DNA from: Climacteris rufus
Taxonomy: Eukaryota; Chordata; Aves; Passeriformes; Climacteridae
Direction: 5' to 3'
DNA: 64,000 bases
NCBI GenBank assembly: GCA_013398175.1
Contig: VZRZ01006460.1
Span: 68,110-132,109 of the forward strand
In this document: piece by piece, positions 46,601 to 58,600 of the stretch
Position numbering within the stretch: position 1 is the first letter of the stretch
Layout of the letters: the number at the start of each line of letters is the position of its first letter
Position numbers and translations under genes: made by a program
Notes under the pieces: model-generated
The model's input: the letters and a program-made list of their open reading frames with translations, nothing else
Databases searched by the model: none
Told to the model about the DNA's origin: nothing

Positions 46601-49600
46601 GGTCAATGAAAGAGATTAATCCCCTCTATGTGGCACTTGCAAGACAGGATCTGGAGTGCTGTGTCCAGTTTTGTGCCTCTCTGTACAAAAAGACATGGAC
46701 ATACTGGAGTGAGAGCAGTGGAGAACAACCAAGATGGCCAGAGGCTGGAGCAGTGATGGAGAGGCTGCAAGAGCTGGGTGTATTCAGCCTTGGGAACAGA
46801 AGGTTCTCAGGGGATCTGACTCGTCTTCGCTGCCTGATGGAAGGGAACATAGCAGAGAGAGAGCCAGACCCTTCTTGGAGGCATGCACCAAAAAACAAAG
46901 GACAACAACCATGTGTTGCAATAACTTTTTTCACCATGAGGGTGGTAAGGCCCTGAAACAGGTCTTCCAGGGAGGCTGTGAAATCTTCCACCTTGGAAAT
47001 ACTCAAAGTCTGACTGGACATGGCCCTGCTCTAGGTGATCTTGTTTTGAACATGAGATTGGACTAGACAATTTCCAGAGGTCCTTTACTACCTCAATTGT
47101 TCTGTGATTCTGAATCTCCTTACAGGGAACAGAGGAGAAAAATAAAGCAATACTGGAATTTTCATCAAACTCTGCTCCAGGTGTCACCCTTGATGTTATA
47201 TGTGAAACTCTAGCAGGGCTTTTGCTTCCATTTATCTGGGCATGCAGACTACACCAATATTAAGGAGTAAAACCAGACAGGCCCTCCAAGTCTGGATGTG
47301 TTCCTGGATGAGAACTGTGAGGAACACAATGGAAAACAAGTCATTAAACAGAAAAATGCAAATATTTGAAAACACTTCCTCTTCTTAGCAAAGACTTTAA
47401 CTATAACAAATAACTGGCAGTGATTTTCCTCCTCATCTATTTGAATTCTAATCACTAAAGGATTATTTCCCAAATCAAAAGAATCCTATATGATCCTTTT
47501 AATTCCATTAAACTAACATCTTATGCCAAATGCAAAAATTGAGCATCCTCTAGGGATTTTTTGTTCAAAAGCTATTTTCAGAGTTTAGGCTAACATTGAA
47601 GTTTAGATTTAGATGAGCTAAAAACAAATAATAACAAAAGCCTAGAAAGAATTATTTAGACTGTTTCCATAAAGGAATAAATTACAAGATTAGAAGCAAA
47701 ATGGTCAGACACGGTTTCTTCCCTCACTTCATCTGTTCTCTACTACTCCTGTCATACAATGCACAGGAAGGGAGAGTCTGACAAGATATTTTGAGATTTT
47801 CCAGGTGACATCAAAATATTGGTTGTACACCATATTTCTCCAGACCCTGCCAATAGAAACTAATTCAGAAGGAAATGTAGAACGCCAAGTTGCTGAGGGG
47901 AAATGGTTTGTTTGGGTTTTTAATTTCTACAAGCACCAGTCACAGACCAAAAGACATACTACTGTGACCAGCACTGTACATTCAGTTTTGCCCTGTTACT
48001 ATAAACATTCCATATTATGCCTACACATACGTATTATGCCTAAGATTATTATCCTACATGCTGGGGTTTTTTGCCAGTATCTACATGAGGTATCTTCAGT
48101 TAGCACACAAAGCCTCTCATGACTGCCCTATAGTTAGGTCCCTTCATTTAGCTGCTGTACAGCAGCATCCCAAAAGCTGCAGTCAGCTCCCACAGAGGGC
48201 AACAGGAGTTCTACAACAGTCTCAAATAGCCAACCAAGCTGTGTTCAAAACTGGCACAAGCTACTCTGAGCACTCACGAAGAGATGATGCAGAGGAAGTC
48301 CCACGAAGAAACATCTGCAAGCCATCCTCACTGTCACTGGTGCTGGCCATACTGTTCCTCATCTGCATCACAGACAGCTGAGAGCAGAGGCTAGGCTGTC
48401 GATCAATCTTCTTGGAAGCCTAAAAGAGAAAATAATATTATTTTTAAAAAACGTATCAAGCAAATTAAAATAAAGATGGAAAATAACTATTTCCCTTGTA
48501 GTAGATCCTCTGGTCTCAGCTATGATCATGTCAGAAAATTGTTATATCAGAGAATTCTATGCAGTGTAAATCAATTTAGATGACAATAGAAAATGCCAGT
48601 AATATGTTGGAATTGGAACATTGATAAGTATGAAACCGCACATTAATTATCCAATTTCAATTCAGCTTTGTGCTGGAATTTTCATGTATTTTCTTACAGA
48701 AAGCTTGGCTTTTATTATCTGGTAATTAATTATTTAAGTATGATGCTCTGCAATTAAATATAGACTTTATGATAAGTCTGGTCCTCCTTGCTAAACAAAA
48801 CAGTATGCTGTATATAGAGGCAATTTATGCTTTAACAGAAACATGTTCACTTTCCTAGCTTTTCATTTCATGTTAGAAAAGTGCTGAATGTCATTCCTTC
48901 CCACTAGATGACCATTTGGCTCCTGATTTTATTGAAGACTAAATGCATCACATGAACATTACCCTCTGCCTGTCAAATGGTCTGAGGAGCTTCCATTTTG
49001 CTTTGAGTAGCCTTCCTGAGAAGCCTTTGTACTGCAGCATTTATACGAAACCATACATTGTACCTCGTTAAGTATTACTACAACTCAGAATGCTCTTTTA
49101 AGTGTATGTGAAAGGTAACAATCAATGACAAGTATAATGGATAACTCCACTTTACTGAATTTAAAAAGTCAGGAACTAGTATCCTATTTCATGCAGAAAG
49201 GAAAGACTATTTTCTTAAGAGCAGTGAAATTCTCCTTAGGTAGGAGAAAATAATGAGCTTCCTCACAAAATACATTAATACTTTTCTGTTTTCCAACAAA
49301 TAGTGATTTGATAGTTTTATCTTCTTACTACCATCTTGAACATGTATATTCAATACTCAATTTATTTCAGTTGTCCCCTATGTACAGAAGTCAACCACAT
49401 TTTCTGATGAGATTGACACCAGTTAAAAGGCATTGAAGACATTATATTTGCTATATTTGTTACATTTTACAACGAAACTTGTGAGAGGTGACATATAGTG
49501 TGCTGGCAATGGGAAACTTAAAAAGAATGTATTTGACAGTTCACATCCTAAGTTATGTAGGAAGTGCTCATGCAACAGGATTTTTATTTCAGAAAGAATA

Positions 49601-52600
49601 AAAAGATATTACAAATTTCCCAAACGCTCACTGGATTTTTACAACATACGTTTTCAAAACTTACTGTAATAAACCAGCTACAATAAACTTAAATTTATGT
49701 GACTATTACAACTAAAAACCAAGACTCAGTACAAACTGAAGGTGTGCAGATGTTAAGTCAAAGGCAGGGTAAAATTTGCTGGATTTTTTTTAATACTTTG
49801 AAGTTACGATAAGGAACAAATAAGGAGACAAAATGCAAATAGAACAAGATAGGTAATATATCCATGACTACACCCAGACCACTTACCAGCACTCCTAAAG
49901 CACACTCCCTCTACAGGCAAAGAACGAGCTATATTCAGACCACTTAATGTTTTATATTTATTTATATTTTATATGTATTTCATTATTCCTTCCACAAACT
50001 GCATCATAACAACATAACGTTTGCACTTATTTTTTTGTATTTGCAACCCTCAAAGACATGTTGAAATTATTCTTCCTAGCAATCAGTATTACATAGTTGT
50101 TTGTCCCCAGTAAGAAATTAAAAAAAACCCAAAACTCTGAAGCTTCTTTGCACAACTGCACCTATGAGAAAGGATATCCAGGGAGAAGCATCTTAGCTAC
50201 TCTCCATCATGTCTAATAGTTGGCTAGAAATATTTGCATAGCTGATCAATTCTGAATCTCAGTTACTCATCTTTCTTATACATTACTATGCTAACTTTAA
50301 CCAGCATTGCTTCTGACAGAAATGTTGCACTGACTCACACCTTGGCACTAAAAGTCCACGGGTGTGCATTCAGCAGCTGATGACAGCAGGTTAAAAAAAA
50401 GGTGCTTTAAGAGCATTTAAAATTGAAGTAAAATCACCTTCGTGTGTGGGAGAAAGATTCCCAAACCAAGCTTAAATTGCTTACCTTGTCATTTAAGGTA
50501 GGGTCATTCAATGAATAGAGTTTATTTGTAATATCTTTGCCAATAAGGTACTTAAAGATCTCATAAAGAAATGGCTCAGACTCCAGAAAATAAGTCAGCC
50601 TTTCCCTGGACCAGCACAGGAACTTGCAGTTATCATCTGCAATAATGGTGACCTGAAAAAAATACATGCTCAGAATTAGCACATTTTACAATGTTTTAAG
50701 ATGAGCACATTTAAACATGCTTTAAAGTAAGTGATACCGTTTTATTTGTGCCTCCAGTTAAAATAACACTTAAAGCCATAAAGCTTTTTGGTATCCCTTA
50801 GAATGTGATATTTACAAACATAAACTGTCTCAGATATTTATGATCATTATATTTTTAACAGGTATGTGTAGCCAGTTTGTTTTTCAGAAAATCTGGGGGA
50901 AGATAACAGAGGAAAATCTCTCATGAGTTCCCAAACCGTAAAAGCACATATGTAAGGGGAGATTTATATATAAAGTCAGTCCCCTGGTGAAGACACGACT
51001 TGCAATAGGCCTACACATTGCTCAGTTTTATTTTACATCACTGTCACCAAAGAGGAACAACTCCCATCATCCAAAGATCTCCATCAAAAAGTTTTCAGTC
51101 ATTAAAAAAAAAATAAAAAGATTTCCTTCTTTCTCTCCTCACTGTCAGCCCTGCTGATCCCCACGTTTGTAGCAGCTGAGCCAGGGCTCTGTTTGCTCAG
51201 TTATTGATAAGCCAGCTATGGGTGGTTACAGGGGAGCGAGCACCCTCTCGTGGGAGGCTGGACCTGCCGGGTTTGTCCCCCTGTGCCAGCAGAGGGCAAT
51301 GAAACACCGACACCTGCACTGCCCACACCCGGCGCTTGCAAGGTTTTGCAAGGGCAAGTCAGTCGTCTATGGAGAAATCAGGTGCTGTCTGCTATTGCAA
51401 GATAAGGTTACCTCCTGAAAATAATTAAACACCTATAAAGAACAAGAAGTAGTGAGAAACTGTCGTGTATCCCTGGATTTTTAACTTCATGATCTGTAAT
51501 ATAAGTCCACAGGCTAAGGGAAAAATCGCCGGCATTGCCAGCAGATGGGGTCCTTGACTCTGCGTGCTCTTGAAACAGCAACACTGATACTATTTCTTGG
51601 CAGTAACAAGCAAAATTCAGGAGTAAAGGATGTGCACTGCTCCAGATTACACTAACTTTGAAAGCAGGCAGGAATTGAGGCATGAACGTTTTCCCTTGAG
51701 AGGGACCAACTTGTATCCAGTCACTTCTGAGAGAAAGGGACTGTGCCAAGAGGGCAGCCAGGCTGTGGGACGCCTTGCTGCTGTGAAACGAATGCATCTG
51801 CACAAGTCTCTCCCCCTGGCGTTAAGCCTAATGTTTGACTGGAACATATGACATCAATCACTGATTTTAGAGTCCATACTGCTCTCCCTCCCTCCCCTTC
51901 TGCCACGGTATCAGTGTGGATGTATCCAGTCAGTCACAACCCAGTCATTGTTACACATGCCTATCCTAAAGAACATCAAGAAAGAGGTTGCAAAATATCC
52001 ATTTCTGTGGGGAAAAAACCCCTTCTTTAATACTGCTTAGTATTCCCTACCCCCCAAGCTATAATAAAATATATTTAATGTACTACCATAATTGCACCAA
52101 TAGAGACATATACCCTTACTGTTCCCCATATGAATATTTTTATTCAAAATACTGAGATAATTTTCAGCTTAAGTTGTTTCAACAAATTGAAAAATTACAG
52201 AAGTATTAATACACTTTTAAAAATGCCAGTTTCCAACTCCTAATGCCTGAACTTTTAGACTTGCAATTATTTTTCTCTTTTCTGTTTTTGAACCAGTGAT
52301 GAGGCCTGTTCAAAAATCTCAACACAAAGTAAACTTGGAAACAATAAAAGAGAACAGAATAGCAAAAGCCAGACTGCTCACTAAACACCACCATTATACA
52401 GTTTTGCAGTATTTAATTTTAAAAGTCATTCTTGATATGGTCTGTCTTCAAACACCAGTACTAGAAAGTTAGAAAAATTATGTGAGTCAAATAGTTCACT
52501 GTTCATCAAATTTATACTCTGTTTTTTTTTAATTATCTCATCAGCTCATATCCAGTGACATTTAGAACAAAGTGTACCTGGAACTTCTCACCCCGGTTCA

Positions 52601-55600
52601 TCTGCGTTGATCGAAATTCAGGAGAATCTATAAAGGCACAGGGGTAAATATTATGCAGAAAATGCCCTCGATAAGACACCTTCATTCTGGAAATAAAAAT
52701 GTATGAAACAATATTTTTAAAAAATGGAGGCTGATTAATTTAATCTAAATTTGGATATAACTATAGACAATGGTAAAGCAATAGGGGAAAAATATGTTTA
52801 TCTTCTGAATATCACTCCCAGAGCTATCCTGTTTTCTGTCTAAACCTCCACTGATTCCAAGCAGAACAGGCTGCCAGACAAATAGAGAAATGATGAACAT
52901 AATGTGTATCCTCAAAACATTGTTATTCACCATGAAAAAAGGTTATGGTTATACAGCCAGACCAGAATCAGATTAGTATCTTGGTGGTAACAAGCAAGAA
53001 AAAAAATGAAGCCTGATATCACTGTTGCTGTTAACAGACTGTTAAATACATTGGTCAGAATTTAGTATCAGTTTAAAAATTACAGCTTGGCCATGGGCAT
53101 GTATTTTACCTTTTTTCACGTGGGTTCTGTCCACTGCACCTGCCCCTCTCTGCTTGCATGTACAGGTGCAACAAATCAATTCCAAAGTCCTGCTGTTTTA
53201 AAGCCTACTGGAGGGATACTTTTCCTTCCCTCATGCACAATATTTTTAACCTTAAAACCTGAGAATGGACTGAGAAGACGACTTAGATATCTAAGACTCA
53301 AACAAATCTCTTGCTTGTTTTGCAAGATATTATCTTGGGTGTTATAAAAATATAACTCCCACTAAAATCCTTGCAGCTGCACACAAGTGGATGTGCAACA
53401 TCCTCCCAGTAAGAAATGTCAATGTCATTTGAAAAGTGTCACAAAACAGTCTATAGGAATAGACTATTTTACTATAGACTGTAGCATGCTGCAAACAATA
53501 ACATTGTAAAAGCTACCAAAAACCCCTCAACAATTTTCTAATCTATTCAACCATCACACAAAGCATAAGACTGTCCCCAAGCTTTTATAGAACCTACTTC
53601 CCCTTCAGCAGAATGCTTAGCCTGTCATCAACTGATGTTTTATCTTCTGCTGCATAGGCTTGACCTGTCTTTAAAGTCTGAATGTTGCAGAATTGTCCAG
53701 TTAGTCTTTGGAAGAGCTCTGGAGGCACATGGAGAGGTTCAAACATTCTCTTGTAGAGACTGCTAAGCTCCTTCTCTATCTTGATCTAGGTTAGAAAAAC
53801 AAGAGACATCAATAAACAGATGCACTAGGTAAAACAGGGTAAGACTGCACACATGATATAGTTGCTATGCTTGAAGAACACCTTTGGCGTCATTATTCTT
53901 AAGCAAGGAAACAAGTGGTACATGTGTGACATCTATCCACAAACACTGCTTATGACAGGGTGACCAAAACCTTATCTAAAATTAGCCAGGCTGGCACACT
54001 GGTGCTTTAGAATGCTGTTCCATCTGAGTGGCACATTAAATCAGACACAAGGACTCTTCTGAGACTTCTGTTGATGTAATAGTGAATACGACTTGGGCGA
54101 GAATTACAGAGAGAAAAAAAATGAGGTTGCCTTTCACACCGCATGCACACGTCACTCTGGCTACCTCTCAGACTCTCCTGGGAGCCCCTTTAATCCCTGA
54201 GCTTCCTGTCTTACAGTAGATGAGCAAGTCCTGAAAAACAAACCAATCATATTGAAAGCACATGTCATGAGGGAGGCAAAAAAAACCCACAACACTGCCA
54301 GCTGAACATCCCACATCTAGAAGCCCACCCAAACTTTTGCAGTGGCAGCAAGGAAAAGGATGTTGGCTGAAATCCCAAGCCTGGAAGTCTTTCCTGAATG
54401 AAGGCAGCAGGGGATGATACAGTATTCCAATCTTCCTGAAAGCAGAGGCAGTCTGAATACAGCCTGCATATTTGCTGTGAGGAAGACAAATTACAACAAT
54501 AAACATCAGCTAATGAAAAGAATAAAATATATATGAAAGAGAGAATAAGAAAAAGCAACCCAGAAAAAAAGGCAGAAAAGAAGATTAAGAGGCAAGCTTT
54601 TGGCTCATATTCAATTTTTCCTGCAGGTCCTTTCCTACAAAGCTGCTTTCCAGCTGGTCAGGCCATGGCATATACTGTGTGCTACTTTCATCCACCAGCA
54701 CCCCCACATTCTCCTCCTCAGGGCTGCCTTTGATCTGTCCATGCCCCATGTGTTCATACTGGGGGTTGCCCCAACACGGGTGCAGTGCCTTGAACTTGGT
54801 CATGTTCCACGTTATGAGATTTCCATCGGCCCATTTCTCAAGCTTGTCCAAGTCTGTCTGCATGGCACCCTCTCCCTCAGGTGTGTCAAACAACTCAATT
54901 TGGTGTCATCTGCCAACTTGCTGAGGGTGCACTCAATTCCTTCCCTTATGTCATTAATGAAGATAACAAATAGCACTGGTCCCAGTATAGATCCCTAAGG
55001 GACATCACTTGTCACTGATATCCATCAGGGCTCTGAACCACTGACCACTACACTCTGGATGTGACCATTCAATCAATTTCTTATCCATCTATTATCAGGT
55101 TGGTTAAGTATGACTTCCCTTGGTGAATCCATGCTGACCACTCCTGATTACCTTCTCCTGCTTCATGTGCATAGAAATGGTTTCCAGGACTATCTATTCT
55201 TTCTATTCAGAGATCAGGGTGAGGCTGATGAGCCTGCAGATCCCCGAGTTCTCCTTCTTGCCTTTTTCGAGGAAAGGAGCAGCATTTGCTCTCCTCCAGT
55301 CCTCATGCGCTTCTTTCAGTCACCATTATTATTCCAAGACCATCAAGAATGGTTTTACAGTGACATCAGCATTTGTGGGTGTGTGCCATCAGGGCCCATG
55401 GATTTACTATGTCCAGGGTTTGCCTGACCTAAAGTTACACTGGTTCCACACTGAATCAATTACTAGTTAAATATTCCACCAGCAACCACATTTATATGAA
55501 ATACAGGTTTTGAATTTCCTGTATGTTCCTTATGCCACAGTCTTTAATACCTCAGAGGACACCTACACAGACAAAAAAGCAAGGATTAAAAACAAACAGC

Positions 55601-58600
55601 AAGAGAATGTGTTAAGGCTTGCCCTGAACTGTTTCATTTTAAAATATGTTCCATATACCCACAAACCTCAATGACTATTTGTTTTGCCAACATGTTCTTC
55701 AGGAACCTTTTCATTTTTACAAGCTGTACTAATTTAATTTGCACCTCTTTCTATACATGACCACTGCAACTTTAAGAAATAAATTCCTTTTTCAGATGAA
55801 GGTATATAAGTAGCTCCCAAGACTCCTGAATCCAAAGCCACACATGCAGACATGAGGGCACGTTTTGGCCCTGGAGTGTTAATGCAATCCCTTAACTAGC
55901 ACACAGTTCATGTTTCATGATCCTCCTCTAGTGTGTAATGCTTTGAGAAGAAAGCAGGTGTGGCCATTTTCTTAAAGATTGATCAGATTTCAGACTGGAG
56001 CTGTGCTTTAGATGGGCTCCCTTATAACAAACTATTCAGCCTTCCCAAGCACAGCTGACTCCTCCTCCAGTCATGCTTCTGGGTCATATTCCAAACCAGC
56101 CATATGGGTAGGTGTAATGTTTTGTTCAGCAGGGGTTGAAATATCCTGGGATGCTGCCAGAACTCCGAGTCAGTCACTGATTAGACTCATCTTCCACTCA
56201 GACTAAAAGAGCAAAATTTGTAAAGCTCCAAGGAATCAAAACCACAGAAATAATCTTCTGGTCAGAAAAGAAACTCACTGTGATTTTGCATGCTCCATTT
56301 AATAAAATAAATATTTAACAGCCGAACATATCAATTATTCATTGTGTAATATGACTAACTTGTAATTATTCTTCCATTCTTTTCTTTCCTTAAAAGGATC
56401 TTTTGTGAGGATGACCAAAACTGATTGAGATGGGCAATTACAATAGCTTCAGAGAGAAATCTCATTCAAAAATTAGTTCCTAAGAAGTTTAATTTTTTTT
56501 CCTCCTATTCTTCAGCTTCCTGTAGGAAAAACACTTGAAACAGCCTTTGGGTTCATAAAAAACATGTAGACAGCTAAAAAGACATGTGTGACTACCAGGC
56601 ATCATTTCATGTAAGCTTGTTGATCACAGTCTGTAATAAAGATTCTTTTTTTTTTTTTGATTACTGAAGATAATTATGTATTACACCAATTAAAATAGTA
56701 TTATATTTTTCATGCAATGTCCATAAATATTGTAATATCTTAATGGAAATAATTGAAATTAGTTCTTAATATACAAAGAAGCAGCACTACATGTCTAGTC
56801 TATCAGAACTAATTTTTGTCTAAGCTTTGAAGTTGCACAGGTTACACAGCCTTACTGATGGTAACCTTTGGGGGAATCTCTGCTCTGTGGAGGAACACTG
56901 CTGTAGGTAGAGCCTCTTCCTTTGTTAACACATGTACTCAATTTATCAACTTGTTGTAGACAGATGCAATTTAACCTTTAGCCTGTTTTTATGTGCTGTG
57001 GTTGCCTGCCAGAGTGTGAATGGTGCATAGTTTATGGAAGTGCCAAGCACCTCAGTTCTGCTGTGGTCATATTTCCAGTGGGCATAGGCTAGAGAAAGAG
57101 AAAGTAAAGGCAGGTCTTCCAGTCCTTGCACTCTTACAGTCAATTTTTTCCAACTTTGGTGACTGGGTTTATCATGAGTTTCATGTCCTTACACAATTCC
57201 TTGTTTTTAAATCCACCTACAGAGTACTTCAATCACTTCTACCATTTAACCTAACTCCTACAAATAATTCTGCCAACAAATTTACTAGAGGATTTAGTGA
57301 AAATAGCTGGCTCCTCAGTAAGATGAAATCTATACCATAATGCACAAAATATCCCATCCTATGCCAACCTAGCTTTTAGTACACAACTGTGATTACAGAA
57401 GAACATTTTTTTTTCTCCATTCAGTATTGTTTTACACATTGTAAAGTGATTTTTTGTTTGTTTGGTTGGTTTTGCTTCACTGGATTTTTTTGCTCGAGCC
57501 CAAACCAGCACATCACCCTCCCAGAATGTTTCTTCACTCTCCAGTAACTTTTTATTTAGATTCCTGGAAAGGGTTGGGTGGGTACAAACCCAAGGACCAT
57601 TAACCTATGTTTAAGAATGTTCACTTTTAAAATATTTAAGGCTTGGTTTTCTAGGGAAATGGGTTTCTATCAGCTGTGCACTCCTGCCTTTTGCAGTAGT
57701 TTCCAACTTTGTTGGCCATTTTCTGTCCCATTGACAAAAGACTAGAAGCTTGAAGACTATATTAAAATGCTCAATTAGTGTGCAGGTTGAAGGGAAGCAG
57801 AACATGCTATCTTGGTTGAGGGGAAAAGACTGCAACATGAGCTCATCCCATATTAAAACCAGAGTACCTGCATGGGATATTTAACTGTAGACACCTACAG
57901 AGTAGGGAGAGTCTGGCCTCACTGCCTCCACATTATCACAGCTGTTATTTTGTGTGTGTGCTGGTCAGCATGGCCATGCCTAACTAGCAGAAATACAATG
58001 CAGTTTCATCATGTGCTGCATCTCAGTTATGGCATAAATGGATTGAATAGGCTAAAATAATAGCATTAGCAGTACAAACTACAGAGAAACTTACCCTTTC
58101 ACTGGTAAGATGACCCTTTGAGAGCAATTAAGACTAGAAATGTTTACTACACATCCACAAATGTCTACTACCAGATCAGTCGAGTTAGTTTTAGGCTATC
58201 TCCTATGCAAGACAGAAGCCAAGCTTTATGCTGCCTTGGCAGGAAAGGAAGAAGCAGCTAATTTCTTAGCTGCTTTCTTGCACAGGCTGTGTTGACTTGG
58301 TCAAGGGCTTATTTCCAGCTAGGTTTTCTTTTTTTTTTTTTTATACCAGCTGTTACACACTTCCAGAGCGTGACTGATTTTGGGCCAAACACAAAAGTGT
58401 CCTGCTGAAAATGAGTACTAATCCATTGGTTTGCTCAGCAAATGTGGGCAAAACTTCCTTTTCTTGCATCTTACCAGACTGCTTGTGAAATTCAGTTGTT
58501 ATACGTACCGGTCTTCTTTTATACACTAGGTATATGAAATGCAAAAGGTTGACAACCAAAAACACAGAATTCCAGATCATTATGTCCAAGGCACAACGAT

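Larger units (their letters stand above)
40691..48277 (-). other. BVES: BVES intron 7
   Basis: This 7.6-kb intron between exons 7 and 8 (donor GTGAGT) contains a CR1 3' fragment (41195-41400), an A/C-rich tract (43877-43960), an 11-bp-arm inverted repeat (44170-44192) and a long decayed CR1 copy (about 44690-47112). Nothing else in it is recognisable. Confidence 0.85.

Noticed and set aside
48185..48196. CTCF-like CCCACAGAGGGC
   Set aside because: Two core mismatches; not better than background.
48901..48912. CTCF-like CCACTAGATGAC
   Set aside because: One mismatch at a well-conserved core position and AT-rich surroundings; much weaker than the two perfect cores.
54600..55470. Plus-strand frames of 132, 105 and 101 codons
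   Set aside because: These are antisense of the CR1 reverse-transcriptase fragment.
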